In this document: one piece after another, positions 18,970 through 26,978 of the stretch | How the letters are laid out: each line of letters starts with the position of its first letter | How positions within the stretch are numbered: position 1 is the first letter of the stretch | Assembly: GCF_965204125.1 (NCBI RefSeq) | Contig: NZ_OZ241968.1 | Span: forward strand, 1,860,001 to 1,924,000 | Length of the DNA stretch: 64,000 nt | From: Poriferisodalis sp965204125 | GTDB taxonomy: Bacteria > Actinomycetota > Acidimicrobiia > Acidimicrobiales > Poriferisodalaceae | Direction of reading: 5' to 3' | Position numbers and translations under genes: made by a program | The notes under the pieces: model-generated | Databases searched by the model: none | Told to the model about the DNA's origin: nothing | What the model saw: only the letters and a program-made list of their open reading frames with translations

Positions 18970-20040
18970 GTGACCATGCAGTTGACATCGAGCCACATCA
19001 ACGTCGAGAATTTCGCGGAAGCCCAAGAAGCGTTCCACTCGCGTGGTTGGACCGATGGCCTGCCGGTGGTGCCACCCACCGACGACGCCGTAGCGGCGTG
19101 TCTGGAGTGGGCGATGCTGCCGCCCGATCATCTCATCGGCATCGAGCCGGTGCGGGCGCGGGCCATCACTGCGGAGAAGGCAGCCGTCAATGCCGTCATG
19201 GCGGGCTGCCTGCCGCCGCACTTCCCGGTTGTCGTGACCGCGCTCACGGCCCTGCTTCAACCCGAATTCGGACTGCACGGGCCCACGGCTTCAACCGGTG
19301 GTTGTGCGCTGCTGCTGATCGTGAATGGCCCCATCCGGCACGAGCTGGCGATGGACGCCACCTTCAGCGTGCTCGGGGGAGCCGACCGGTCGCGCGCGGT
19401 CATCGCACGGGCAGTGCGGTTGGTGCTCGCCAACGTGCTCGACGTGAAGCCCGGCGGCATCGACCGCTCCACGCTCGGTCACCCCGGCAAGCTCGGCTAC
19501 TGCATCGCCGAGGACGAGGAGGCCACGGGCTGGGTCTCGCTCGGCGACCAGCGGCTCGGCACCGCGCCCGCCGAGCGGGGCCAGCTGTCATCGGTGACAG
19601 CGGTGGCCTCGATGGCGCCCCGGCAGGTCATGAATGAGTGGACGACCGACCCCACCGAGCTGTGCGAGACGCTCGCCGCCGAGATTCGTGCCAACCAGCT
19701 CAACTACTCCATCTGGCCCGGCAACTACACCGTGGTGCTGCCGCCGCAGCTGCGGACCCACTTCGATGCGGCCGGTTGGACCAAGGACGACATTGCCGCC
19801 TGCGTGTACGAGCGGGCCCGGGTGCGCCGGGGCGACTGGGCCGCCGTCGGCAAGGGAGCCGTCGTCAAGGACCGGGCCGAACGCACCTATCCCGCGCTGG
19901 AATCACCGGAGGACCTGCTGATCGTTGCTGCAGGCGGGCCGGCAGGCGGCTTCGCAGCCGTCATCCCGCCGTGGCTCGGCACGCGCAGCCACGCGGCCAC
20001 GGTGGCCGTGGGCGCCTGCGTGGATTGCGAGATCAGCTAG
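18970..20040 (+). CDS. Conserved protein with C-terminal CxxC, upstream of the selenoprotein gene
   Basis: A 356-residue protein starting at GTG 18970 (or ATG 18976). I do not recognise a named domain. Segments that look conserved are FHSRGWTDGLPVVPPT (about 24-39), GIEPVRARAITAEKAAVNAVMAGCLPPHFPVV, GPTASTGGCALLLIVNGP, HPGKLGYCIAEDEEA and the C-terminal VGACVDCEIS. The GWTDGLPVVPPT opening is one I associate with proteins found near UGSC selenoproteins, but that is memory. Several conserved Cys residues and the terminal C-V-D-C suggest a redox or metal role. The UGSC gene begins 1,000 bases downstream on the same strand with one gene between. A weak CAGACT-N7 -10 precedes the GTG. Confidence 0.65.
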   Translation: MTMQLTSSHINVENFAEAQEAFHSRGWTDGLPVVPPTDDAVAACLEWAMLPPDHLIGIEPVRARAITAEKAAVNAVMAGCLPPHFPVVVTALTALLQPEFGLHGPTASTGGCALLLIVNGPIRHELAMDATFSVLGGADRSRAVIARAVRLVLANVLDVKPGGIDRSTLGHPGKLGYCIAEDEEATGWVSLGDQRLGTAPAERGQLSSVTAVASMAPRQVMNEWTTDPTELCETLAAEIRANQLNYSIWPGNYTVVLPPQLRTHFDAAGWTKDDIAACVYERARVRRGDWAAVGKGAVVKDRAERTYPALESPEDLLIVAAGGPAGGFAAVIPPWLGTRSHAATVAVGACVDCEIS

Positions 20041-20063
20041 CGCGATCAACCGTCGGTGGCGAG

Positions 20064-20085
20064 GCCGAGGCTCGACGCCCTCGGC
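20064..20085 (+). terminator. Hairpin after the 356-residue protein gene
   Basis: GCCGAGG, an eight-base loop, CCTCGGC, starting 24 bases after the stop codon. It suggests that the upstream gene is transcribed separately from the next one. Confidence 0.5.
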
Positions 20086-20164
20086 GTGTGCGTCGTGCTT
20101 GGAGCCTGCTGTGCTCAGCCGCGGGTGAACGCCACCGCACGCCTGGTCGCGCAAGACTCCGAAT

Positions 20165-20944
20165 ATGGACAAGAACCACAGTTCGCACCAGCCGCAGACT
20201 GTGCACAATGGCCTGCTGGCGGAGCTGCCCGATGACTACCTGGCCTCGGTCGAGGACTATCACCGGCTTGCGTACGCCGTGGTGGGCGAGGCGCGCCGGG
20301 TCGCGACGGGGCGGTTCGGCCTGCGCAGCCTGGACGAAGGTTTCGGCACGCCGGTGTTTGAGGTGACGATGGGCCGCGCCGGCGAGATGGAGTGCCAGGT
20401 GTGGGTCGACGGCGATGAGCTGTTCGCCACCGAAGGCGGCAGTCAGCGCAGCGCCCACATCACGACGCTGTCTGCAGCCGCCGACTTCGCCGGGGTTTCG
20501 CCGGGAACGGATGCGCGCGAACACGACAGTCCGGAACTCGGCGACGTGGATCGCTGGCTGCGGGTGAGCCCGGAGATGGGTTCGCATCTGGTGGCGTGGT
20601 TCCGACTCGGCAAGCATGCACTCGGACAGTTGCGCCAACTGCCCGGTGCGGTGGAGCCCGATGAGATCCAGCTGTGGCCAGGGCACTTCGACATTGCTAC
20701 GGCCATCGGTGATGCCGACGACGGGACTCGAGCCACCTACGGCCTGTCGCCGGGCGACACTGCTCACCCGTTCCCGTATGCCTACGTGGGGCCGTGGGCC
20801 GACGTGGATCGCAGCGATCCGTACTGGAACGACGATGCCTTCGGCGGGGCGTCGCTGCCGTATGCGGAGATCATTGCCGCGGCAGACCCCGCCAGCGCCG
20901 TGTTTGAGTTCGTGTACGCCGGCTTCGACAACATCAACGGCTGA
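20165..20944 (+). CDS. Conserved hypothetical protein
   Basis: A 259-residue soluble protein starting at ATG 20165; no ribosome site is obvious. I know no function. The pattern FGLRSLDEGFGTPVFE, then VWVDGDELFATEGGSQRSAHITTLSAAADFAG, then IQLWPGHFDIATAIGDADDGTRATYGLSPGD and YAYVGPWADVDRSDPYWNDDAFGGASL, is one I remember from uncharacterised actinobacterial proteins of this length. The His and Asp in WPGHFD and the many aromatic/acidic residues near the C-terminus could form a metal or small-molecule site, but that is speculation. It sits between the 356-residue protein and the selenoprotein, 96 bases before the latter, and may share an mRNA with it. Confidence 0.65.
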   Translation: MDKNHSSHQPQTVHNGLLAELPDDYLASVEDYHRLAYAVVGEARRVATGRFGLRSLDEGFGTPVFEVTMGRAGEMECQVWVDGDELFATEGGSQRSAHITTLSAAADFAGVSPGTDAREHDSPELGDVDRWLRVSPEMGSHLVAWFRLGKHALGQLRQLPGAVEPDEIQLWPGHFDIATAIGDADDGTRATYGLSPGDTAHPFPYAYVGPWADVDRSDPYWNDDAFGGASLPYAEIIAAADPASAVFEFVYAGFDNING

Positions 20945-21040
20945 GAGATCAAGGGCTGTGCCGCTGGCTCAGACCCGTGGCAGCATGTAGCCGACCGGCG
21001 CTCGCCGAGACAAGTTGTCGAGAACCGCTAGGAGGTCAGC

Positions 21041-21559
21041 GTGGAACTGCTGGACCCGACACACGAGCAGGATCCCGCAGGGTTCGCAGCCCCGAAGCGC
21101 CTCGCCACCCTGAAGGGCGCCACCATCGGCGTGATCTCCAACGGCAAGGAGAACACCAAGCCGTTCTTCGACCACGTCGAGCGCCTGCTGCGCGACAGTC
21201 ATGGCGTTGCCAAGGTGATCCGGCGGATCAAGGCCAACTACAGCGCGCCCGCGCAGCACGCGTTGTTGGCCGAAGCGATGGGTTGGGATGCGGTGCTGGC
21301 CGGCGTCGGCGACTGAGGCAGCTGCTCGTCGTGCAGTCTGCACGACGCCGTCGCCGCCGAACGGGTGGGCGTGCCTGCGATCAGCGTGATGACCAGCGCG
21401 TTCATCGACGCCGCCGAGCTGATGGCCCGTGTCCAGGGCGTGCCCGAGCACCCGTTCACCGTGATCGAGCACCCCATCGCCAGCGCTGATGCAGCAGGGC
21501 TCGAAGCCCGAGCCGAAACGGCGGTAGAGCAGGCCGTCAGGGTGCTGGTGGCGCACTAG
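21041..21559 (+). CDS. UGSC family selenoprotein (in-frame TGA read as selenocysteine)
   Basis: The frame starts at GTG 21041 after AGGAGG, meets TGA at 21314-21316, and continues in the same frame to TAG at 21557-21559. Read through, it gives 172 residues with selenocysteine at position 92 in the context VGD-U-GSCSSCSLHDAV, which is the UGSC motif of the family first seen in marine metagenome selenoproteome surveys. Both halves continue one fold: an N-terminal TIGVISNGKENTKPFFDHVERLL strand-helix unit and a C-terminal GVPAISVMTSAFIDAAE unit flank the redox loop. An eight-base-pair SECIS hairpin directly follows the TGA. Extra Cys residues at U+3 and U+6 suggest selenenylsulfide chemistry. 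The biochemical role is unknown. Standard gene callers will split or truncate it. selA, selB and selC are not in the window. Confidence 0.9.
21327..21347 (+). promoter_or_regulatory. Bacterial SECIS element
   Basis: CGTCGTGC, loop AGTCT, GCACGACG: a perfect eight-pair stem whose loop begins 18 bases after the TGA. In E. coli fdhF the SECIS loop begins 17 bases after its UGA and has GCAGGUCUGC at the apex; here the apex is GCAGUCUGC. This should bind SelB and direct selenocysteine insertion. The hairpin lies within the coding sequence, as in all bacterial SECIS elements. Confidence 0.85.
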
Positions 21560-21641
21560 CTTCTGGCTGCGCCCGCGGAACGGCGGATCGCACCGACGAA
21601 CGCTCGGACTACGCGCATTCTCAACTCAGGAGCACATCGCG

Positions 21642-22109
21642 ATGGTGAATCCCATTCCCGACGACTACCCGCGCATCTCGGCCTCGATGAGCATCGACGG
21701 CGCGGCAGACGCCATCGCGTTCTACACCGAGATTCTCGGGATGACGGAGCGGATGCGCATCGACATGGGCGGCAGGATCGGCCATTCCGAGCTGGAACTC
21801 GGCGATTCGCTCATCATGGTGGCCGACGAGTTCCCCGAGATGGAGTTCCATTCGCCCAAGCACTACGGCGGGTCACCGGTGCAGATGAGCGTGTACGTGG
21901 AGGACGTCGACGCCACGTTTGCGGCGGCGCTCGCAGCGGGAGCCACCGAGGTGCGGCCCGTCGTGGACCAGTTCTACGGCGACCGCTCGGGCATGATCGA
22001 GGACCTGTGGGGCCACCGCTGGAACCTCACCACCCACATCGAAGACATCGATCCCGAGGAGATGGCGCGCCGCTCGGAAGCCGCCATGGCCGAGATGGCC
22101 GACGGCTGA
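21642..22109 (+). CDS. VOC family (glyoxalase-like, PhnB type) protein
   Basis: A 155-residue protein of the vicinal oxygen chelate superfamily, with two beta-alpha-beta-beta-beta units. The opening PRISASMSIDGAADAIAFYTEILGM and the closing YGDRSGMIEDLWGHRWNLTTHIEDI are typical of PhnB/YdcF-like members. The second half carries the likely metal ligands His and Glu. AGGAG lies about nine bases before ATG 21642. Members act as isomerases, dioxygenases or resistance binding proteins, and nothing here decides which. It lies 82 bases after the selenoprotein gene on the same strand, so it may be co-transcribed, but I see no functional link. Confidence 0.82.
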   Translation: MVNPIPDDYPRISASMSIDGAADAIAFYTEILGMTERMRIDMGGRIGHSELELGDSLIMVADEFPEMEFHSPKHYGGSPVQMSVYVEDVDATFAAALAAGATEVRPVVDQFYGDRSGMIEDLWGHRWNLTTHIEDIDPEEMARRSEAAMAEMADG

Positions 22110-22155
22110 CAGAACCCCGCGAATACTGATTCTCGGCTGAGTCCGGCGCCGCGGA

Positions 22156-23520
22156 TCACTGCACGGCGCCGCCTGTGCGCCACCCGACGACTGCCGCGGG
22201 CGCCGCGGAGACGGCGAACAGCGCCGCCGCTATGGCGAGCGCGAACGGCACCGAGACGATCTGCGCCACCGTTCCCAGCGCCAGACCGATCGACACCTCT
22301 CCCACTGCCTGGGATTGCCCGACGAACGAGACCACGGTGGCGCGAACTGACGAGTCGGCATGCCGATTCGCCATCGCTTCGGTGAGCGAGTACGCCGTCT
22401 CGCCCGCCACGTCGAGGACCGCCCAGCCGATGAGCGCCACCGTGAACCAGGGGCTCAGCGCCAACGCCAGAGCGCCTGCTGCGGCGACCGTCAGGAATCG
22501 CGCCAGCAGGAAGGCATCTCGCCGAGCGCTTCGCTGGTCAGCCTGGGAGCGCTCGAGGTGACGGCGCAGCCACGTCATCATCGGGATCGCCAGGGCGGAC
22601 ATCACGAACCACGTTGCGCCGAAGAAGAGCACGGCCTCCCGCCCGTCCAGCTCGGTGAGACCGAGTTCGAACAGCCGCAATACGGAGAGTCGATCATTGG
22701 CTTCCCACGCTCCGGCGGCAATGGCGGCCGAGAGGGTCACTGCCAGCAGCGACGGATTGCGGCGGACGAGCCGAGCGCCTCGCTTCCAGAGGGTGATCGC
22801 GTCCTTCCACGCGCTCGTGCGCGCCGGCCGGGGTGCGCTGCCGGCCCGGCGGCGGGGTGACTCGAAGCCGGCTTCGGGCATCGTGACGGCGAGGTATCCA
22901 GCCGCCGCGATGGCGAGCAGCCCCATCACGGCCATTGAGCCCCGAACCGACCACGCACCCATTGCGGTGGCGGCGACCAGGCCCACCATGACACCCACCG
23001 ACCGGAAGACGGCATGGCGCACGATGAGCCCGTCCACCTGGCGGCTGGGATCGCTGCCGGCCGCGCCGCCGGCTTCAGCACCGGAGTCGTCGCCCGCGGT
23101 CGAAGGCTCGACCGGCATCACCGCGGCACTGCGATGCGAATGCGACGCGTGGTAGGCGATCTCGTCGGTCATCCACGCCGTGGCAGCGCCGCTCTGCAGC
23201 GTCCAGCCGACACCCCACAGCACCTGCCAGATGACGAGAACGCCGAACAGCTCTGTCACCGGGGTCAACGCCATCGCCAAGCCCATCACGACGTACGCGG
23301 CCACCACCGAGTACTTGCGGCTGTACAGGTCGGCGACCACGCCGGTCGGCGTCTCGGTGACCAGAATCGACAGCACCAGCGCAGTGCCCAGCACCGCAAG
23401 CCGGAACGGCGACAGCCGCAAGTCGACCACCCACCACACCATCGCCGGCAGGCCCCACGAGAAGGCCAAGCCCTGCACGCCCCCCGTCAGCAGAAAGAGC
23501 CGATCAGGCCGATGCCGCAC
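22156..23520 (-). CDS. MFS transporter
   Basis: A 454-residue integral membrane protein with about twelve hydrophobic segments in two groups of six, joined by a long central loop (about residues 125-165, Ser/Gly/Ala-rich). The loop after segment 2 contains TGVVADLYSRKY, the MFS motif A region (G..AD...R). GTG 23520 is chosen because a TAGGCT hexamer lies eight bases before it; the longer frame would start with TTG at 23553. It is a drug/metabolite exporter-like member with no recognised substrate. It faces the LLM oxidoreductase gene across a divergent promoter region and ends 46 bases from the VOC gene. Confidence 0.82.
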   Translation of the reverse strand: MRHRPDRLFLLTGGVQGLAFSWGLPAMVWWVVDLRLSPFRLAVLGTALVLSILVTETPTGVVADLYSRKYSVVAAYVVMGLAMALTPVTELFGVLVIWQVLWGVGWTLQSGAATAWMTDEIAYHASHSHRSAAVMPVEPSTAGDDSGAEAGGAAGSDPSRQVDGLIVRHAVFRSVGVMVGLVAATAMGAWSVRGSMAVMGLLAIAAAGYLAVTMPEAGFESPRRRAGSAPRPARTSAWKDAITLWKRGARLVRRNPSLLAVTLSAAIAAGAWEANDRLSVLRLFELGLTELDGREAVLFFGATWFVMSALAIPMMTWLRRHLERSQADQRSARRDAFLLARFLTVAAAGALALALSPWFTVALIGWAVLDVAGETAYSLTEAMANRHADSSVRATVVSFVGQSQAVGEVSIGLALGTVAQIVSVPFALAIAAALFAVSAAPAAVVGWRTGGAVQ

Positions 23521-23528
23521 AACGCCGC

Positions 23529-23534
23529 AGCCTA
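23529..23534 (-). promoter_or_regulatory. -10 hexamer, leaderless promoter of the MFS gene
   Basis: TAGGCT on the reverse strand, eight bases before GTG 23520. Confidence 0.5.
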
Positions 23535-23620
23535 TGGACGCCCGATGGGGCAAGATTCACCCGGCCCGCCAACAGTCTTGGCGACGGGCCGGCACAGCGA
23601 GCGTTCAGGAGACCTGCACA

Positions 23621-24658
23621 ATGAACACGACCGAAACAGCGCAACATCGGATTGACGGGGCGACGACTGCGTCGACACCGGGGGGCTGTGCAGACGAAGC
23701 AGCGCAGTTCGAGGAGATGGGGCTCTCGGCGGCGTGGTCGTTCGAGGCGTCCCACGATCCGTTCCTGCCGTTGGCGCTGGCAGCAGAGCGCACCGAGAAC
23801 ATCGAGCTCGGCACGGCCATTGCCGTGGCATTCGCCCGCAACCCGATGACATGCGCCGTCACTGCGTGGGACCTGCAGCGCCACAGCGGTGGACGCTTCA
23901 TCCTGGGGCTTGGAACGCAGATCAAGCCCCACATCACCAAGCGCTACAGCGAGCAGTGGTCACGTCCTGCTGAGCGGATGCGCGAGTACATCGAGGCGGT
24001 GCGCGCCATCTGGCACACCTTCGAGACCGGCGAGCGGCTCAACCACCGGGGCGAGTTCTACACCCACACCCTGATGACGCCGTTCTTCAACCCAGGTCCG
24101 ATCGGCATGGCGCAGCCAGCGATCTACGTGGCCGGCGTCGGCCCGCGCATGGTCGAGGTGATCGGTGCGACGGCGGACGGATTCTTCGTGCATCCGTTCC
24201 ACACCGCGCAGTTCATGACCGATGTCACCCTCCCGGCCATGGCGGCCGGTGCCGAATCGGCCGGACGCGACGTCGGCGAGGTCACCGTTGCCTGCCTGAC
24301 CATCGTCGCCATGGGCGAGAACGACGAACAGATCGACAAGGCGCGCCGCTCAGCGGCAGGGCAGCTCGCGTTCTACGGGTCGACGCCTGCCTACGCGGGT
24401 GCGCTCGACCACCACGGCTACGGCGAACTGCAGCCACGCCTGAACACGCTGTCCAAGCAAGGCGACTGGCGCGAGATGAGCGACCTCATCGACGACGATC
24501 TGCTGGATCTCGTCGTGGTGTCGGGCACTCCGTCGGAGGTGGGTGCGCGAGTCGCCGAGCGCAACACCTTCGCCGACCGCACCACGATGATGTTCTATGG
24601 CCCGACACCCACCAACGACGCCATCGCCGAAGCCGTAGCAGCCGCCAACGGCGCATGA
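23621..24658 (+). CDS. LLM class F420-dependent oxidoreductase, TIGR03617-like
   Basis: A 345-residue luciferase-like TIM-barrel oxidoreductase. Visible: ADEAAQFEEMGLSAAWSFEASHDPFLPLALAAE, then ENIELGTAIAVAFARNPM, the flavin/F420 segment SGGRFILGLGTQIKPHITKRYSE (typical of the TIGR03617 subgroup), and the C-terminal GVGPRMVEVIGATADGFFVHPF. AGGAG precedes ATG 23621; the in-frame extension to 23180 overlaps the divergent MFS gene and is not used. Coenzyme F420 is likely given the subgroup, though FMN is possible. Its stop overlaps the start of the tag gene (ATGA), so the two are translationally coupled. Confidence 0.85.
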   Translation: MNTTETAQHRIDGATTASTPGGCADEAAQFEEMGLSAAWSFEASHDPFLPLALAAERTENIELGTAIAVAFARNPMTCAVTAWDLQRHSGGRFILGLGTQIKPHITKRYSEQWSRPAERMREYIEAVRAIWHTFETGERLNHRGEFYTHTLMTPFFNPGPIGMAQPAIYVAGVGPRMVEVIGATADGFFVHPFHTAQFMTDVTLPAMAAGAESAGRDVGEVTVACLTIVAMGENDEQIDKARRSAAGQLAFYGSTPAYAGALDHHGYGELQPRLNTLSKQGDWREMSDLIDDDLLDLVVVSGTPSEVGARVAERNTFADRTTMMFYGPTPTNDAIAEAVAAANGA

Positions 24659-25299
24659 GCCAGCCGTCCGCTGTGCCTGAGGGGCTGAGGCGGCGAGCTG
24701 ACGTGACGCTGGCGTGCTGGTGGGGCGAGGGCCACGACGACTACGAGGCGTATCACGACGCCGAGTGGGGTCTGCCGGTCACCGACGACGTGCGCCTGTA
24801 CGAGAAGATGTGCCTCGAGGGCTTCCAATCGGGACTGTCATGGCTGACGATCCTGCGCAAGCGGGAGAACTTTCGAGCCGCATTCTGCGGGTTTGACTTC
24901 GAGGTCGTGGCGGGCTTCGGCGACGCCGATGTCGAGCGCCTCCTCGGCGACGCAGGCATCGTGCGCCATCGCGGCAAGATCGAAGCCACCATCAACAACG
25001 CCCGCGCCGCCCTCGGCACCATCGATGCACACGACAGCCTGGCGGCCTTCTTCTGGTCGTTCGAGCCGCAGCCAGAGGATCGGCCGGCAACCATCGACTA
25101 CCGCACGCTCGCCTCGATGACCTCAACGCCTGAATCGACCGCCCTCAGCAAGGCACTGCGCAAGTTGGGCTGGCGCTTTGTCGGCCCCACCACCTGCTAT
25201 GCGCTCATGCAGGCCTCAGGCATCGTCAACGACCACCTCGAAGGCTGCCACCGCCGGCCAATCATCGAGGCCGCCCGCGCAGGGCTGATCCGACCGTGA
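24655..25299 (+). CDS. tag: DNA-3-methyladenine glycosylase I
   Basis: A 214-residue HhH-superfamily base-excision enzyme that removes 3-methyladenine. Diagnostic segments: CWWGEGHDDYEAYHDAEWG (about residues 19-37), whose Cys and His are zinc ligands, the catalytic-site LCLEGFQSGLSWLTILRKRENFR-like helix pair (here with KMCLEGFQ), and the C-terminal GPTTCYALMQASGIVNDHLEGCHRR, which supplies the other two zinc ligands (His and Cys). The length fits Tag. ATG 24655 overlaps the upstream stop. Coupling to an F420 oxidoreductase has no obvious biological meaning and may only reflect genome compaction. Confidence 0.92.
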   Translation: MSQPSAVPEGLRRRADVTLACWWGEGHDDYEAYHDAEWGLPVTDDVRLYEKMCLEGFQSGLSWLTILRKRENFRAAFCGFDFEVVAGFGDADVERLLGDAGIVRHRGKIEATINNARAALGTIDAHDSLAAFFWSFEPQPEDRPATIDYRTLASMTSTPESTALSKALRKLGWRFVGPTTCYALMQASGIVNDHLEGCHRRPIIEAARAGLIRP

Positions 25300-25320
25300 A
25301 TCGCGTCAGCCGGCGATGAG

Positions 25321-25929
25321 TCAAGCGCCGATGACGATGACGCCGTCCTCGGTGGCGAGGTGGGTCATCGGCACGTCATGGGGTTCGGACAGAAGCTGGT
25401 CGAAGACGATGTCGCGGCATGCGACGCCGACGCGCGGGCAATCCTCGGGCAACCGAGCCAGCAACTCGTCGTAGTAGCCCACACCGTGGCCGAGCCGGGT
25501 GCCGTGACGGTCGAAGGCCACGCCAGGCACCAGCGCCAGCGAGATGTGGCGGGGCTGCAACTCGAACGCATCCGCGGTGGGCTGGGGGAAGCCGTAGCGG
25601 TGCTGCTCCATGGCACCGATCGCCGGATGCAGCGTGAGCGGGCCGTCCGGGGGAGTGCGCGTCACGGCGAAGCGCTGCCAGCCGACGGCGTCGGCGAGCC
25701 CGTCGAGCGACAGCTCATTCGCCATTGCCCGGTAGAAGAGGATCAGGTTGGCCCCCGAGGGCACCGGCGCGCCGGCAACGGCAGTCGAGCCTTCGTCGAA
25801 CGCCCCGATGAACTCCCGCAGGCCCGCTACGACGGCGACTGTCGACGCTGCTGAAACCGGTTGGCGCTGTTCTCGGATCCACCGGCGCCAAGCGTCCTTC
25901 GAAGACCCCGGTCCAGGCTCGCCGCTCAT
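25321..25929 (-). CDS. 5-formyltetrahydrofolate cyclo-ligase
   Basis: A 202-residue member of the 5-FCL/MTHFS family, which converts 5-formyl-THF to 5,10-methenyl-THF with ATP. The signature LVPGVAFDRHGTRLGHGVGYYDELLARL is present, including the Asp-Arg and the glycine-rich G-x-G-x-G-Y-Y-D phosphate loop, and an N-terminal KDAWRRWIREQR helix supplies the basic residues for ATP. ATG 25929 is chosen because TAGCGT lies exactly seven bases upstream, giving a leaderless mRNA. It diverges from the sterol-desaturase-like gene; the two promoters lie within about 50 bases of each other. Family members sometimes act on other substrates. Confidence 0.88.
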   Translation of the reverse strand: MSGEPGPGSSKDAWRRWIREQRQPVSAASTVAVVAGLREFIGAFDEGSTAVAGAPVPSGANLILFYRAMANELSLDGLADAVGWQRFAVTRTPPDGPLTLHPAIGAMEQHRYGFPQPTADAFELQPRHISLALVPGVAFDRHGTRLGHGVGYYDELLARLPEDCPRVGVACRDIVFDQLLSEPHDVPMTHLATEDGVIVIGA

Positions 25930-25936
25930 CTCAACG

Positions 25937-25942
25937 ACGCTA
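25937..25942 (-). promoter_or_regulatory. -10 hexamer, leaderless promoter of the 5-FCL gene
   Basis: TAGCGT on the reverse strand with seven bases (CGTTGAG) before ATG 25929. Confidence 0.6.
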
Positions 25943-25963
25943 GGTGTCTCGCACCCGCAGCCA

Positions 25964-25969
25964 TACAAT
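25964..25969 (+). promoter_or_regulatory. -10 hexamer, leaderless promoter of the desaturase-like gene
   Basis: TACAAT with seven bases before GTG 25977. It is divergent from the 5-FCL promoter 22 bases away. Confidence 0.6.
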
Positions 25970-25976
25970 TCGCGTC

Positions 25977-26930
25977 GTGGGGATTGGGGAGGTGACCCTC
26001 CCGCCGCTGTACGACCGGCCGCCTCGTCCCTTCGCGATGGCGCGCTGGACGATCACCAAGTTCCTCTGGTGGCAGGGCGGCCTGTGGATCGCCGTCGGCA
26101 TCGCGGCGTGGAACTGGCTCACGCCGTCGATCGAGAGCTTCGCGACCCCAGCGGCGTGGGCCGCCGCAGCGGTGTACCTGCGCAACGTGGCGCTCATGAT
26201 TGCCGTGGCCGGCGGCCTGCATTGGTGGCTGTTCATCCGGCGCAGTCAGGGAACCCAGCACAAGTACGACGAGCGCTGGCAGTCGGCTGGGCGCAGGCCG
26301 TTCCTGTTCAGAAACCAGACCCGCGACAACGTCTTCTGGTCGCTCGCCAGCGCCTGCTCCATCGCAGCGCTGTACGAGACGCTGATGCTCTGGCTGTATG
26401 CCAACGACCACATCTGGACCGTTCCGGCAACGGGCAGCCTCGCCAGCTTCGGCTACACAGCGGCGCTGACGCTGCTGATTTTCCCGCTGGGCTCGGTGCA
26501 CTTCTATGCCAACCACCGGCTGCTCCACACCAAGCACCTGTACCGCTGGGCGCACTCGCTGCACCATCGCAACGTCAACATCGGCCCGTGGTCGGGCGTG
26601 TCGATGCATCCGCTCGAGCACGTGCTGTACCTCTCGGTGCCGCTGGTCTTCCTGGTGATCCCGGCGAACCCGTACTTGATCACCCTGACGACCACGTATT
26701 TCCTGCTGTCACCGGCTGCGTCGCATTCGGGTTTCGACCGCTTCGTGGTAGCTGGCGGTCGCACCGTGGCCGGCGGGGACCGGTTCCACACGCTCCACCA
26801 CCGCTATTTCGACTGCAACTACGGAACGGCGATCGTGCCGCTCGACAAGTGGTTCGGCACCTTTCACGACGGCAGCCAGGAAGCCACCGACCGCATAGTC
26901 GAACGGCGCCGCCGTCTGGCAGCCCGCTAG
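25977..26930 (+). CDS. Sterol desaturase / fatty acid hydroxylase superfamily protein
   Basis: A 317-residue membrane di-iron enzyme. Hydrophobic segments lie near residues 36-55, 68-88, 120-140 and 150-175. The His clusters that bind iron are visible: HFYANHRLLHTKHLYRWAHSLHHR (HxxxxH, then HxxxxxxxHxxHH) in the middle, HPLEH, and HTLHHRYFDCNYG near the C-terminus, the usual order for the family. GTG 25977 is chosen from the TACAAT-N7 promoter; GTG 25944 and 25992 are alternatives. Relatives hydroxylate or desaturate sterols, carotenoids and fatty acids using O2; the substrate is not evident. It ends 48 bases from a convergent SDR gene. Confidence 0.85.
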   Translation: MGIGEVTLPPLYDRPPRPFAMARWTITKFLWWQGGLWIAVGIAAWNWLTPSIESFATPAAWAAAAVYLRNVALMIAVAGGLHWWLFIRRSQGTQHKYDERWQSAGRRPFLFRNQTRDNVFWSLASACSIAALYETLMLWLYANDHIWTVPATGSLASFGYTAALTLLIFPLGSVHFYANHRLLHTKHLYRWAHSLHHRNVNIGPWSGVSMHPLEHVLYLSVPLVFLVIPANPYLITLTTTYFLLSPAASHSGFDRFVVAGGRTVAGGDRFHTLHHRYFDCNYGTAIVPLDKWFGTFHDGSQEATDRIVERRRRLAAR

Positions 26931-26978
26931 GAGCTCCCGTCGGGCGAACAGGATCCGCGAGCCCGCTGGGCGGCAGAC

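Noticed and set aside
21041..21316. A 91-residue gene ending at TGA plus a separate small gene to 21559
   Set aside because: Both parts share a frame, the TGA stands in the UGSC motif and a SECIS hairpin follows; one selenoprotein explains everything.
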